The translations under genes and the position numbers were made by a program. A DNA stretch of 64,000 nucleotides from Ammoniphilus sp. CFH 90114. Lineage in GTDB: Bacteria > Bacillota > Bacilli > Aneurinibacillales > RAOX-1. The stretch is from the NCBI RefSeq assembly GCF_004123195.1, contig NZ_SDLI01000013.1, positions 33,231 through 97,230 of the forward strand, given 5' to 3'. Below are positions 51,981 through 61,718 of this stretch, piece after piece; the stretch's first letter is position 1, and the number at the start of each line of letters is the position of its first letter. The notes beneath the pieces are model-generated. The model had not been told where the DNA came from. It did no database searches and saw nothing but the letters and a program-made list of their open reading frames with translations.

Positions 51981-52728
51981 AGTTCGATCTATTTACCATA
52001 AAGGACATAACGGCCGAGGGATCTTGCTTCTGCATGGGTTCACCGGGACCACTTTGGAGATGAAGCCTGTAGCTGAATTCTTTAGAGGGAGCGGATATGC
52101 GATTTCCGCTCCTCTTTTAGCTGGACATGGGACGTCTCCCGAACACTTAAAAAAGACAACCTGGAGAGAATGGCTTTATTCTGCTGAGGAGGGATATCAT
52201 CAGCTTCTAGCCTCTGGGAATCGAGTGATTTACGCTATTGGTTTATCGATGGGAGGAATCCTCGCCTTGAAGCTTGCCCAGCGTTATGAATTTCGGGCGA
52301 TGGCGACCTTGAGCTCACCGATCGTTGTTCGGGATACAAGGATGAAGTACGCTCGCTATGCGAAGTGGATTCTCCCCTACGTACCAGGCACTCGAGAGAA
52401 AAAGGCGCCACACATTGAAAAGTACCTTGTGCCTTACTCAAAGACACCGCTCGCCTCGGTATATAGTCTGTATCAGCTGATAGAAGAGGTAAAAGGAGAG
52501 CTGCCTCAGATCAAGACGCCTATTTTCATCGCCCAGAGCGGGCAAGATGAAACGGTTGATCCTGCAAGTGCTGATTATATCTATGATGAAATTGGGTCAA
52601 ACTATAAGAAACTCATTCATTATCCTCTTTCTAGCCATATCATTACACTAGATCATGACAGACATCAGTTATTTATGGACGTAGCGAAGTTTTTTGAAGA
52701 GGTAACTTGGAGCGTAGAGGGGAGATAA
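51973..52728 (+). CDS. Alpha/beta-hydrolase carboxylesterase, copy 2
   Basis: 251 residues. Same fold and catalytic set as its neighbour: [10 protein letters not shown], nucleophile GLSMGG near 93-98, Asp in SGQDETVDP near 197, His in [10 protein letters not shown] near 226. The two proteins are clearly paralogous but diverged, indicating an old tandem duplication. GTG start with a GGAGGG somewhat far upstream; translation is probably coupled to copy 1. Confidence 0.88.
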   Translation: MSEVRSIYHKGHNGRGILLLHGFTGTTLEMKPVAEFFRGSGYAISAPLLAGHGTSPEHLKKTTWREWLYSAEEGYHQLLASGNRVIYAIGLSMGGILALKLAQRYEFRAMATLSSPIVVRDTRMKYARYAKWILPYVPGTREKKAPHIEKYLVPYSKTPLASVYSLYQLIEEVKGELPQIKTPIFIAQSGQDETVDPASADYIYDEIGSNYKKLIHYPLSSHIITLDHDRHQLFMDVAKFFEEVTWSVEGR

Positions 52729-52740
52729 CCCCTTTTTTTT
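52718..52740 (+). terminator. Terminator after esterase pair
   Basis: Short stem AGGGG / CCCCT with a 6-nt loop, overlapping the stop codon, then eight T. Confidence 0.6.
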
Positions 52741-52798
52741 GTCCGTGAAGGAGCCTTTAGTCCATACTTTAAATATAGAAAAAAAAGGAGTGAAGCAA

Positions 52799-55132
52799 GT
52801 GGTAACAGAACAAAGAGTTATCGAATTTATGAGGGAAGAGGCCTACCATCCGATGACGGTTCAAGAGCTTGAAGAAGCTTTTGAAGTTGAATCGGCTGCT
52901 GATTTTAAGGAATTCGTCAAACTTCTAAATTCACTAGAAGAGGCTGGAAAAATTATTCGTACCCGCTCAAACCGTTATGGGGTTCCAGAACGGATGAATC
53001 TCATTAAAGGAAAATTGCAAGGCCATGCTAAAGGTTTTGGATTTGTCATCCAAGAAACGGCTGGAGAGCCAGATATCTTTATTTCCGCTCATGATATGAA
53101 CGGCGCTTTGAATGGAGATGTTGTGCTATGCCGCCCCAATCCGAAAGTGAAGAGTGGTTCTCGTGTGGAAGGAGAAATTATTCGCATCCTTCAACGAGCA
53201 AACAACCGTTTTGTTGGAACGTATTCGGATGAAAAGAATTACGGGTTTGTGATTGTCGATGATAAGCGCATGTCCAAGGATATGTTTATTCCCAAGAATA
53301 TGAGTATGGGAGCAGTCGATGGGCATAAAGTAATTGCAGAAATCACGAAGTACTCGGATGATGGCCGCACGAATCCTGAAGGTAAAATCGTAGAGATCCT
53401 TGGGCACAAGAATGACCCAGGCGTCGATATTTTATCGATTATACATAAGTACGAGCTGGCTGAGGGATTTGATGCCCATGTTATGGAGCAAGCCGAATCC
53501 GTTCCTGATGAGATCACCGAAGAGGAATTGCAAAATCAAAACCGACGGGATCTTCGTGATCGCGTGATGGTCACGATTGACGGGGCGGATGCAAAGGATT
53601 TAGATGACGCGGTTTCCCTAGAAAAGCTGGATAACGGAAACTATCTGTTAGGTGTTCACATTGCGGACGTCAGTTACTATGTAAAAGAAGGAACTCCACT
53701 CGATGAGGAAGCCTATCGCCGCGGCACCAGCGTCTATCTCGTCGACCGTGTGATCCCCATGCTCCCGCATCGTTTGTCTAACGGAATATGCAGTCTGAAT
53801 CCACAGGTAAATCGACTCACCTTAACCTGTGATATGGAGCTAGATGCAGATGCCAAAATCGTTCGTCATGACATCTATGCCAGTGTCATTAAGACGAATG
53901 AGCGGATGACCTACTCTGATGTTTATAAGATACTTGAGGAAGAGGATCAAGAGTTAATTTCTCGTTATGAACCGTTAGTTCCTATGTTTCAAATGATGAA
54001 GGAAGTAGCACTGAATCTCCGGAACAAACGGATGGAGCGAGGAGCCATTGATTTTGATTTTAAAGAGTCGAAGATCTTGGTGGACCCCGATGGCAAGCCA
54101 ACCGAAGTGATCTTGCGTGATCGGACGATCGCTGAGCAAATTATTGAAGAATTCATGCTGGCTGCGAATGAGACAGTTGCAGAGCATTTCCACTGGTTAA
54201 ATCAACCGTTTATTTATCGAACCCATGAAGATCCGGATGAAGGCAAACTGAGAAATTTCCTACAGTTCATTACGAACTTCGGGTACTTTGTGAAAGGGAC
54301 AGCTAACGATATTCATCCACGTGCCTTACAAATGCTTCTAGAACAGGTTCAAGGAGCCCCAGAAGAGACGGTCATTAGTAAGGTCATGCTTCGTTCCATG
54401 AAACAAGCAAAGTATGAGGCAGCCAACATCGGTCACTTTGGATTAGCTGCCGAATATTATACGCATTTCACTTCTCCTATTCGCCGCTATCCGGACTTGA
54501 TCGTTCATCGTCTGATTCGTCATTGGCTGGAGAACGGAGCGATGAATGCGGAGCAAAAGGAAGAATGGGCTGAAAAGCTTCCAGACATTGCTCGTCATAC
54601 CTCCGAGCGTGAGCGCGTCGCCGTAGACGCGGAACGGGAAACAGATGACCTGAAGAAAGCCGAGTTTATGGAAGATAAAATTGGCGAGGAATTCGAGGGA
54701 ATGGTGAGCAGCGTAACGAACTTCGGGATGTTCGTCGAGCTTCCGAACACCATTGAAGGTCTTGTTCATATGAGTTATCTGACGGATGACTACTACCACT
54801 ATGATGAACGAACCTACGCCCTTATTGGAGAACGAACCAAGAAAGCCTATCGAATTGGGGATATGGTTAATATCCGTGTAGTGAACGTCAATAAAGACGA
54901 GCATACAGTAGACTTTGAAGTCGTGGGCATGTCTAAGAAGGCGGAGCGTAAACCGAAGAAGGCGAAGATCGTGATCGAAGCTGGAAAACGGGAGAAGCCT
55001 AAACCTTCCACACAAGCTGGCATGTTTGCCAAAAAGAAAAAGGATGATCAACCGTTCTGGAAGGAAGCCGCTAAGGGCGGAGCGAAGAAAGCAGGCAAGA
55101 AGCCTAAGAATAAGAAGAAAAAGAAGAAATAA
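52799..55132 (+). CDS. rnr: Ribonuclease R
   Basis: 3'-5' exoribonuclease of the RNB family, 777 residues. N-terminal winged-helix (TVQELEEAF), two cold-shock domains (GFGFVIQ and NYGFVIVDD), the catalytic RNB domain with metal-binding aspartates in [13 protein letters not shown], an S1 domain near 625-710 and a long lysine-rich tail. The GTG at 52799 has AAGGAG at 8 nt; the frame extends to 52739, but that TTG falls in the preceding T-run. Acts with tmRNA-SmpB in degrading defective mRNAs and lies immediately upstream of them. Confidence 0.95.
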   Translation: MVTEQRVIEFMREEAYHPMTVQELEEAFEVESAADFKEFVKLLNSLEEAGKIIRTRSNRYGVPERMNLIKGKLQGHAKGFGFVIQETAGEPDIFISAHDMNGALNGDVVLCRPNPKVKSGSRVEGEIIRILQRANNRFVGTYSDEKNYGFVIVDDKRMSKDMFIPKNMSMGAVDGHKVIAEITKYSDDGRTNPEGKIVEILGHKNDPGVDILSIIHKYELAEGFDAHVMEQAESVPDEITEEELQNQNRRDLRDRVMVTIDGADAKDLDDAVSLEKLDNGNYLLGVHIADVSYYVKEGTPLDEEAYRRGTSVYLVDRVIPMLPHRLSNGICSLNPQVNRLTLTCDMELDADAKIVRHDIYASVIKTNERMTYSDVYKILEEEDQELISRYEPLVPMFQMMKEVALNLRNKRMERGAIDFDFKESKILVDPDGKPTEVILRDRTIAEQIIEEFMLAANETVAEHFHWLNQPFIYRTHEDPDEGKLRNFLQFITNFGYFVKGTANDIHPRALQMLLEQVQGAPEETVISKVMLRSMKQAKYEAANIGHFGLAAEYYTHFTSPIRRYPDLIVHRLIRHWLENGAMNAEQKEEWAEKLPDIARHTSERERVAVDAERETDDLKKAEFMEDKIGEEFEGMVSSVTNFGMFVELPNTIEGLVHMSYLTDDYYHYDERTYALIGERTKKAYRIGDMVNIRVVNVNKDEHTVDFEVVGMSKKAERKPKKAKIVIEAGKREKPKPSTQAGMFAKKKKDDQPFWKEAAKGGAKKAGKKPKNKKKKKK

Positions 55133-55400
55133 GATGATGGTCTGATTCGGGGGGAGGTCCTGGTCAGGCTGAGGCTGAACAATAACCGGAGTTTTTCCTG
55201 CTATTTATCCTTACGTGTCCAAAAAGGGGACAATAGCGGGAAACTTTCCTGCTATTTGTTTTAAAACGGTAAGTTTGTGAAGTTTTTTCGTTATTAAGGG
55301 GAATTTTTCCTGTTATTTGCAACTTAATAACCCGATTTTGAGAGATAGCGGGAATTTGTTCCGTTATGCTTGTTCGCCCACGAGAATCTCCGTATCTCCT
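55133..55400. repeat. Tandem cluster of GGAA-TTTCC intergenic repeats
   Basis: No gene. Units at 55183-55207, 55233-55258, 55295-55319 and 55345-55368 share AGCGGGAA-N(2-4)-TTTCC-TGTTATTTG; a poor fifth copy is at about 55263-55295. Spacing is about 50-60 bp. Orientation matches the 28.4-kb cluster. Confidence 0.7.
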
Positions 55401-55464
55401 CGCTTTTTTTCACGTTCATCTTTTGTTATAATAGGAAGATGCTAACCATTTTGAGGTGAATACA

Positions 55465-55932
55465 GTGGGTGTCACACGCGGGGAAAAATTGATTGCACAA
55501 AACAAGAAAGCTTTTCATGATTATCATATTGAAGATAAATATGAGGCGGGCGTTGTCCTAACCGGAACAGAGATTAAGTCCGTTCGCCAAGGTAAGGTCA
55601 ATATGCGAGATAGCTTTGCTCAGATTCGAAAGGGTGAAGTTACGCTTCATAATATGCATATTAGTCCTTATGAACAAGGGAATCGCTACAATCATGAACC
55701 CTTGCGAACTCGTAAGTTGCTTCTTCACCGTGAGGAAATTAATAAGCTCATTGGGCTGATTAAGGAAAAGGGCTATACGCTTGTCCCATTAAAGATTTAC
55801 TTAAAGAATGGACTAGCTAAAGTCCAGATTGCTACAGCTAAAGGGAAGAAGGAATATGATAAGCGAGAAGACCTGAAGAAGAAAGATGCTCAACGTGAGA
55901 TGGCAAAGGCCATAAAAGAACGAAACCGTTAA
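55465..55932 (+). CDS. smpB: SsrA-binding protein SmpB
   Basis: 155 residues, OB-fold protein that carries tmRNA into stalled ribosomes. N-terminal [20 protein letters not shown], central [13 protein letters not shown], and the basic C-terminal tail [18 protein letters not shown] that threads the mRNA channel. The GTG at 55465 has GAGGTGA 5 nt upstream; the GTG at 55456 lies inside it. The tmRNA gene begins about 70 nt downstream. Confidence 0.96.
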   Translation: MGVTRGEKLIAQNKKAFHDYHIEDKYEAGVVLTGTEIKSVRQGKVNMRDSFAQIRKGEVTLHNMHISPYEQGNRYNHEPLRTRKLLLHREEINKLIGLIKEKGYTLVPLKIYLKNGLAKVQIATAKGKKEYDKREDLKKKDAQREMAKAIKERNR

Positions 55933-56004
55933 TTCCCATTTGAATTACGGATTGTCCTATGATATATTATTCATACGTGCTTGAGGTATTCCATAATCCC
56001 TTAT

Positions 56005-56361
56005 GGGGGCGTTCTGGATTCGACGGGGGTAGTTCGGGCATGAGTAGCGAGTCGGGGGGCTGCGGGCCTCGTTAACAACGCGGAGTTAAATATAACTGCA
56101 AAACAACCTAAATTACAATTAGCTGCTTAATTGCAGCCTAATCCTTCCTTAGCGGATCGCCCATGTTTGCTATAGAAGGTCATCTCAGTGGGATAGCTCG
56201 TCCGGACCGTTACTGACCGGAAAGTGAACTGTAGGTAACTAGCCAATCCAGAAGCCTGTCGTTGGGCGTCGGTGAGGCGAATCTTAATGCAGCGACTGCA
56301 CTCGGAGAAGCTTATGTTGCGTTGCTTTCGGACGTGGGTTCGATTCCCACCGCCTCCACCA
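56005..56361 (+). ncRNA. ssrA: Transfer-messenger RNA
   Basis: About 357 nt. The 5' GGGGGCGTTCTGGATTCGAC and 3' T-arm/acceptor (GTGGGTTCGATTCCCAC ... CCTCCACCA) form the tRNA-like domain. The tag reading frame (56098-56130) encodes AKQPKLQLAA followed by TAA, giving a tag of the short Bacillus cereus-like type that ends LAA. The 3' end coincides with a duplicated att-like segment (see islet). Confidence 0.95.
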
Positions 56362-56390
56362 TACATACGATGGTGGAGTTTTTTATTTTA
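56355..56390 (+). terminator. Terminator of ssrA
   Basis: CCACCAT, 7-nt loop, ATGGTGG, AG, six T. The stem uses the last bases of the tmRNA. A second hairpin, AGCCCTTC / GAAGGGCT with five T (56400-56424), follows. Confidence 0.85.
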
Positions 56391-56508
56391 AGGATAATCA
56401 GCCCTTCATTTAGAAGGGCTTTTTAATTTACGGGAAAATATCCTCAACTACTCAAATATATAGTTTGCAACGACGATCTCGACATACAAGATGTTGTCGT
56501 CGTTACAG

Positions 56509-56640
56509 AGAGTCAAGAAAGAGGCCTGGTTCAGACACGATCTGGTGGAAACCGAGAGATAGAGTCAGAAAGCAGGCTGTATTCGGACAGAAGTAGGTGG
56601 AAACCGAGAGATGGAGTCAGAAAACAGGCTGTATTCGGAG
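56509..56640. repeat. 52-bp tandem repeat in the islet
   Basis: Two near-identical units, 56544-56587 and 56596-56639, start GGTGGAAACCGAGAGAT and end GGCTGTATTCGGA, with a period of 52 bp. A third, degenerate partial unit begins at about 56509. No ORF uses it. Confidence 0.8.
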
Positions 56641-56664
56641 CAGTTAGGCAGTTAGGTGATAAAA

Positions 56665-57573
56665 CTACTTATAATAAGTATCTCTTGTAGTTCCAAATGT
56701 AGTATAGTGTTCCTTCAAAATTCTACTCAGTGTCTTTCTATGCAGATCTACCTTGCACCAATCATGGATGCTTTGGGTAGTAATTTTACGATTAGGAAAT
56801 AGGATTTTAAATTCCTCAATACTCCGCACAATGGTTTGCCTGAGCGTCTCTTGTACGCCACAAATTTCGCAAACAAAGTTAGCGTTTTTCTTGGAAACTA
56901 GAAAGGACATACAACTTTTACAATAGATTCCCTTTTGCAGTTGTTCATAATTATAGTCAGGCACTTTAGTATATGGGTTTTTAGTTTGATGTAAGGATAG
57001 CAATTGTTGAGCTAGTTTCTTATGTCCATCACTTAACTTGGACGGTGTATTATTTAGATCATTTATAAATCGATTTACCTGATTTGGGAAAATAATGGGT
57101 AAGTTCATTGGGGCTTGATATAAGGTGAATTCAGGGTTGATAAAAATCAATGAGGCTTCAACGAGGAAATTTTGCTTGAGGTTTTGGAGAAGTTGGTTGA
57201 ATAGAGTCTCACTTCGTTTTAACTGATTAACGGGATTCTTATATTCGCGACCGGTTAACAGGGCATAGAATTTGTCCGATTCAAAGTAGAAATCGCCATG
57301 GAAATTCTTTATGTCCAAAAGATAAATAACTCCCTGTGAAATAATCAATGAATCGATTTGAAAATAGCTGTTGTTTACTTCAAGCAGCAAGTCATTTATG
57401 ATGTACCTTTCCTCTTGAAGATTTGCTATAAGATTATCAAATTTCAGTTCCCCTTCATATCCTTTTTCAAGGTTTAAATAGTTGAATTTTTCTCTTTCTG
57501 CTAATTCCATTCTTGTGTTTAAAAATCGCCTAGCTATTAATTCATCTGACTCAGATCTGCTTTTAAGTAACAT
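56665..57573 (-). CDS. NERD-domain (nuclease-related) protein
   Basis: 302 residues. An N-terminal helical region is followed by a NERD domain (about residues 38-150): GYEGELKFDNLI, FQIDSLIISQGVIYLLDIKNF with the E...D...DxK pattern of restriction-endonuclease-like nucleases. A zinc ribbon follows (CKSC...CEIC, about 217-238) and a basic C-terminal region (about 250-302). NERD proteins are predicted DNA-processing nucleases; no activity can be claimed here. The ATG at 57573 has GGAAGTGG; the upstream ATG at 57606 overlaps a TATAAT. Markedly AT-rich relative to neighbours, suggesting transfer. Confidence 0.75.
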   Translation of the reverse strand: MLLKSRSESDELIARRFLNTRMELAEREKFNYLNLEKGYEGELKFDNLIANLQEERYIINDLLLEVNNSYFQIDSLIISQGVIYLLDIKNFHGDFYFESDKFYALLTGREYKNPVNQLKRSETLFNQLLQNLKQNFLVEASLIFINPEFTLYQAPMNLPIIFPNQVNRFINDLNNTPSKLSDGHKKLAQQLLSLHQTKNPYTKVPDYNYEQLQKGIYCKSCMSFLVSKKNANFVCEICGVQETLRQTIVRSIEEFKILFPNRKITTQSIHDWCKVDLHRKTLSRILKEHYTTFGTTRDTYYK

Positions 57574-57714
57574 AAGACCACTTCCTTTCCTAATATCTAA
57601 ACTCATTATATAAAAAATGATCTATTTAAAAAGTACCAATATTCTATTATATAGGCAATAATTAAGTTTAGTAGACCTAACCGCTGAGGCAGAAGTCTGC
57701 CCACTGTCGAGGGC

Positions 57715-57805
57715 CTGCACTCAGAGAAGTCTATGTTGCGTTGCTTTCGGACCGGGTTCGATTCCACTGCCTCCACCATACATACGATGGTGGGGTTTTT
57801 TATTT
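57715..57805 (+). pseudogene. Decayed ssrA 3'-end copy (att-like remnant)
   Basis: Matches the last ~65 nt of tmRNA plus its terminator, but the T-stem is broken (CGGG...CCA instead of GTGGG...CCCAC) and no tag frame or 5' half exists. Interpreted as the displaced end of ssrA left by integration. Confidence 0.7.
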
Positions 57806-57910
57806 ACCTTACAGTGGAACTCTAATTATAAGTAAAACTATTCTCTTATTGAGATGAAGCTAATAGAAGGATTTGTCTCTGGATATGCTAAAAACGGAAG
57901 GAGGGGCTTT

Positions 57911-58084
57911 ATGGAAAACAACAATGTTGCTCCAAACGTAGAACAAACAAATAAGGAACTGGACCGTATCTTCTATGATGTTGAAGATGGACCACCAAAG
58001 ATTGACTTTCTTATCGAGTCTAATACGAGTTCCCAAAAAATAAAAGATCCAGGTGAGCCTCATAAGCTTGATCGAAATCAATAA
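57911..58084 (+). CDS. Small hydrophilic protein, function unknown
   Basis: 57 residues, acidic centre (DRIFYDVEDGPPKIDF), no membrane segment or signal peptide. Very strong GGAAGGAGGGG ribosome site before the ATG, and its own terminator, so it is likely expressed. It lies just outside the islet and upstream of pstS. No family recognised. Confidence 0.6.
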   Translation: MENNNVAPNVEQTNKELDRIFYDVEDGPPKIDFLIESNTSSQKIKDPGEPHKLDRNQ

Positions 58085-58118
58085 TTAGGCCTAGGCGCGA
58101 CCTCTGGCCTATTTTTTA
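58085..58118 (+). terminator. Terminator before pstS
   Basis: TAGGCC / GGCCTA stem with a 14-nt loop and six T. Confidence 0.7.
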
Positions 58119-58225
58119 ATATACTTCAGTCAATATTGGGATGCTTATTTTGAAGAATATGCATAATTAGGTAGATTTTTTATCAACCTATAGCTAACTT
58201 ATATCGATAAAAGGGGGTAGTAATA

Positions 58226-59113
58226 TTGTTAAATAAAGCAAGAGTAGCGTTCTTAAGTTTACTAATACTGTCAAGTATCACTGGATGTGGAGGCGGAGGA
58301 AACGGAGCTACACCTGCACCAGAGGCCCCTCAAGCTGAAGCTGCAGGCTCAGTGTTAGCTTCAGGTTCAACGGCAATGCAGCCGCTTGTTGAGCAAGCAG
58401 CGGATGAGTTCATGGCGCAGAATCCTGATGTTACGATTCAGGTTCAAGGTGGAGGGAGTGGAACGGGCTTAAGTCAAGTTGCAGAAGGAACTGTGCAAAT
58501 TGGCAACTCTGATATTTTCGCCGAAGAGAAAGAAGGGATTGACGCAACACAACTAGTTGACCATAAGGTTGCTGTAGCAGGGATGGCTGCAACGGCTCAC
58601 TCTGAAGTAGGGGTGGACAATTTAACTACTCAGCAGCTTATTGATATTTTTACAGGGAAGATAACCAACTGGAAGGATGTAGGAGGGGCTGATGTACAAG
58701 TCACTCTTGTCAATCGTCCGAAAAGTTCAGGAACTCGGGCCACGTTTATTAAATACGCTCTGAACGGTCAAGAGGAAGCTGAGGGGGTAACACAAGATTC
58801 CTCCGGTACAGTCAGAAAAATTATAAGTGAAACTCCAGGAGCCATCGGTTACCTTGGTTTCAATTACATCGACCAAAGTATAAAGCCTCTAAGCATTGAC
58901 GGCGTGGCGCCTACCTCTGAAAATGTGGCAACTAATGAATATAAGGTATGGGCTTATGAGCACATGTATACCAAAGGAGAACCGACTGGCGTTGTAAAGA
59001 GCTTCTTGGATTATATGCTCAGTGATGAAGCCCAGCTAATTGTTGAGGAATTGGGGTATATTCCGGTCAAAAACATGAAGGTAGATCGTGACTTTCAAGG
59101 AAATGTGAAGTAA
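58226..59113 (+). CDS. pstS: Phosphate ABC transporter substrate-binding lipoprotein
   Basis: 295 residues. Lipoprotein signal peptide ending SSITGC with the lipid-anchored Cys at position 21, then a Gly/Pro/Ala linker. Phosphate-binding motifs GSTAMQPLVE and GGGSGTGLSQ near 47-85, and RPKSSGTRATF near 165. Captures phosphate outside the membrane for PstCA. TTG start with AAAGGGGG. First gene of pstS-C-A-B-B-phoU. No clear PhoP box could be read upstream. Confidence 0.95.
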   Translation: MLNKARVAFLSLLILSSITGCGGGGNGATPAPEAPQAEAAGSVLASGSTAMQPLVEQAADEFMAQNPDVTIQVQGGGSGTGLSQVAEGTVQIGNSDIFAEEKEGIDATQLVDHKVAVAGMAATAHSEVGVDNLTTQQLIDIFTGKITNWKDVGGADVQVTLVNRPKSSGTRATFIKYALNGQEEAEGVTQDSSGTVRKIISETPGAIGYLGFNYIDQSIKPLSIDGVAPTSENVATNEYKVWAYEHMYTKGEPTGVVKSFLDYMLSDEAQLIVEELGYIPVKNMKVDRDFQGNVK

Positions 59114-59139
59114 TTGCCTTATTGGGAAAGGAGAACATC

Positions 59140-60036
59140 ATGAACCAATCAAAAAACAATCAAGTAAGTTGGTGGGACGAAGGTACGGGAAGGGTCTTAT
59201 CCTTGCTCAGTGCAAGTATCCTTATCCTCACGACCATATTCATTATCTACTTTATAGCTTCTAAAGGTCTCTCCACATTTTTAGTTAATGGAGTGAACCC
59301 CTTTGAGTTTTTAAGCGGTATAGAGTGGAGTCCTGAGGGAGACCCACCCCGGTTTGGGGCATTTCCCTATATCCTTGGTTCTTTTATTGTTACGATTGGT
59401 TCAGCTCTCCTAGCAGCTCCTTTAGGCATCGGTGCAGCCATTTTCATGACAGAGATTTCTCCGGAAATTGGACGTAGAATCATGCAACCCGTGATTGAAC
59501 TGCTTGTCGGAATTCCCTCCGTAGTTTACGGATTTATTGGGCTGAGTGTTATCGTTCCTTTTCTTCGTGATATTTTTGGCGGTACCGGATTTAGCATTAT
59601 TGCCGGAATTGTGGTATTGAGTATTATGATCCTTCCGACCATTACTAGCCTATCAGTCGATGCCATTAGAAGGGTCCCTCGTGATTTAAAGGAAGCTTCT
59701 CTAGCCTTAGGAGCAACCCGGTGGCAAACCATCTGGAAAATCATTATTTTACGGTCCTCTTTACCTGGGCTTTTGATGGCTGTTATTTTAGGAATGGCTC
59801 GAGCTTTTGGAGAAGCTCTTGCCGTACAGATGGTCATTGGAAATACGACTAAAATCCCTAATTCTTTACTTTCTCCTAGTAATACATTAACAAGTGGAAT
59901 CACTTTAAACATGGGAAATACCATAGTCGGCTCCGCTTATAACAACGCCTTATGGTCAATGGGACTGATTCTACTGCTCATGACTTTGATCTTTATACTT
60001 TTAATTCGATGGATTGGCAAAAGGGGACAAAGCTAA
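59140..60036 (+). CDS. pstC: Phosphate ABC transporter permease PstC
   Basis: 298 residues with six hydrophobic segments. The EAA-loop motif is seen as DLKEASLALGATRWQTIWKI near 188-207, the contact site for the ATPase. ATG chosen at 59140 with AAAGGAGA; an in-frame TTG 18 nt upstream precedes it. Stop is directly followed by pstA. Confidence 0.95.
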   Translation: MNQSKNNQVSWWDEGTGRVLSLLSASILILTTIFIIYFIASKGLSTFLVNGVNPFEFLSGIEWSPEGDPPRFGAFPYILGSFIVTIGSALLAAPLGIGAAIFMTEISPEIGRRIMQPVIELLVGIPSVVYGFIGLSVIVPFLRDIFGGTGFSIIAGIVVLSIMILPTITSLSVDAIRRVPRDLKEASLALGATRWQTIWKIIILRSSLPGLLMAVILGMARAFGEALAVQMVIGNTTKIPNSLLSPSNTLTSGITLNMGNTIVGSAYNNALWSMGLILLLMTLIFILLIRWIGKRGQS

Positions 60037-60921
60037 ATGAATACGAAGACCACGGATCGCATAGCTACAGGTGTATTTTATGGCATAGCGCTACTCATTG
60101 TTATCGTGTTGTTTGGGCTCCTTGGATATATTCTTCTTCATGGATTCGAGCGAATTAATTTGCAGTTTATCACGAGTCCCCCACAAAAAATGAGGGCTGG
60201 CGGGGGCGTCGGGCCACAGCTTTTCAACTCATTATACTTACTGGTTCTAACAATGCTTATCACCATCCCCCTAGGATTAGGTGGGGGGATTTATTTAGCT
60301 GAGTATGCTCCAAAAAATCGACTAACAGAGCTTATACGTTTAAGCATAGAAGTTCTGTCCTCCCTCCCTTCTATTGTTGTAGGTCTATTTGGTCTTATGT
60401 TATTTGTTAATTGGATGGGATGGGGGTATTCCATTCTCTCTGGGGCATTTGCTCTAACGGTTTTTAACTTGCCACTCATGGTTCGAGTGGTGGAGGAATC
60501 TTTGCGTAGTGTACCACGGGAGCAGAAAGAGGCAAGCCTGGCTCTTGGTATTACGCACTGGGCCACTATCCGTAAGGTTTTGCTTCCTGTAGCACTACCG
60601 GGGATACTCACGGGTACCATACTTGCTGCAGGAAGAATCTTCGGGGAAGCGGCAGCCCTATTGTTTACAGCTGGAATGACAACTCCACGTCTCAATTTTG
60701 CGGATTGGAATCCATTGCACCCTACGTCTCCACTTAATCCTTTTCGACCTGCAGAGACTCTAGCTGTGCATATTTGGAAAATTAATAGTGAGGGATTGAT
60801 CCCTGATGTCCGTGAAGTTGCCGATGGAGCCTCTGCGATCTTAGTCCTGACGGTGTTATTATTTAACCTATTAGCACGATGGTTTGGAGGATGGCTGTAC
60901 CGAAGACTCACCGCGCAATAA
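60037..60921 (+). CDS. pstA: Phosphate ABC transporter permease PstA
   Basis: 294 residues, six hydrophobic segments, EAA-loop EQKEASLALGITHWATIRKV near 166-185. Forms the channel with PstC. It begins immediately after the pstC stop, so translation is probably coupled. Confidence 0.95.
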   Translation: MNTKTTDRIATGVFYGIALLIVIVLFGLLGYILLHGFERINLQFITSPPQKMRAGGGVGPQLFNSLYLLVLTMLITIPLGLGGGIYLAEYAPKNRLTELIRLSIEVLSSLPSIVVGLFGLMLFVNWMGWGYSILSGAFALTVFNLPLMVRVVEESLRSVPREQKEASLALGITHWATIRKVLLPVALPGILTGTILAAGRIFGEAAALLFTAGMTTPRLNFADWNPLHPTSPLNPFRPAETLAVHIWKINSEGLIPDVREVADGASAILVLTVLLFNLLARWFGGWLYRRLTAQ

Positions 60922-60936
60922 GGGAGGAGAAGCGAC

Positions 60937-61692
60937 ATGGATAGTGGACTATCCACTAAAGATTTAAACGTCTATTATGGTGAAAAGCATGCTGTAAAGC
61001 AGCTCAGTATTGAATTTCCTAAACATACCGTAACGGCATTGATTGGTCCTTCAGGGTGTGGGAAATCAACCTACTTACGGTCACTTAATCGGATGAACGA
61101 TTTAATTGAAGGAGCCAAAGTGACAGGCCACATCTATTTTGATGGCGAGGATGTCAATAGAGGGGATGCTAATGTCCGCCTGCTGAGAAAACGCGTGGGG
61201 ATGGTATTTCAAAAACCTAATCCTTTCTACAAATCTATTTACGAGAATATATCCTTCGGGCCACGATTTCATGGTATTACTGGAAAGGCAGAGCTCAGTC
61301 AGATTGTTGAGGAGTCCCTTCGCAAGGCAGCTCTTTGGGACGAAGTGAAAGATCGATTGCATTCTTCTGCTATCGCACTTTCAGGCGGACAGCAGCAACG
61401 TTTGTGTATAGCGAGAACGTTAGCACTTAATCCAGAGGTGCTCTTGCTCGATGAACCGGCATCAGCTCTTGATCCCATCTCTACCTCTAAGATCGAGGAG
61501 CTTATCCAAGAGTTGAAAAAGGAATATACCATTGTCATCGTTACTCATAATATGCAGCAGGCTGCAAGAATATCGGACCAAACAGCTTTCTTCTTAATGG
61601 GTGAGTTGATTGAGATTGACAAAACAACAAAATTATTTACTAAACCAAGTAAGGCCAAGACGGAGGAATATATTACAGGAAGGTTCGGCTAA
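60937..61692 (+). CDS. pstB: Phosphate ABC transporter ATPase PstB, copy 1
   Basis: 251 residues. Walker [10 protein letters not shown] near 34-42, signature [13 protein letters not shown] near 148-160, Walker [13 protein letters not shown] near 168-179, H-loop VTHNMQQA near 202. Strong GGGAGGAG ribosome site. A second, similar ATPase gene follows. Confidence 0.94.
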   Translation: MDSGLSTKDLNVYYGEKHAVKQLSIEFPKHTVTALIGPSGCGKSTYLRSLNRMNDLIEGAKVTGHIYFDGEDVNRGDANVRLLRKRVGMVFQKPNPFYKSIYENISFGPRFHGITGKAELSQIVEESLRKAALWDEVKDRLHSSAIALSGGQQQRLCIARTLALNPEVLLLDEPASALDPISTSKIEELIQELKKEYTIVIVTHNMQQAARISDQTAFFLMGELIEIDKTTKLFTKPSKAKTEEYITGRFG

Positions 61693-61718
61693 GAGTAGTA
61701 ACGAAAGGGGGATGCTCA

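Larger units (their letters stand above)
56296..57805. mobile_element. Genomic islet inserted at the ssrA 3' end
   Basis: About 90 bp at the end of ssrA (56296-56390) recur in diverged form at 57715-57805, including ATGTTGCGTTGCTTTCGGAC, the T-loop, CCTCCACCA and the downstream terminator. Between them lies an AT-rich segment with one minus-strand gene and a tandem repeat. The layout is that of an element integrated at ssrA, a classic integrase target, but no integrase remains. Boundaries are inferred from the repeats. Confidence 0.65.

Noticed and set aside
55183..55368. CRISPR array
   Set aside because: Repeats are short, imperfect and unevenly spaced, spacers are partly repetitive, and no cas genes are present.
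57715..57805. A second tmRNA gene
   Set aside because: Only the last ~65 nt match, the T-stem is disrupted and there is no 5' half or tag frame; it is a remnant.
58120..58225. PhoP boxes upstream of pstS
   Set aside because: A few TT-rich hexamers occur, but not as regularly spaced TTAACA-type direct repeats.
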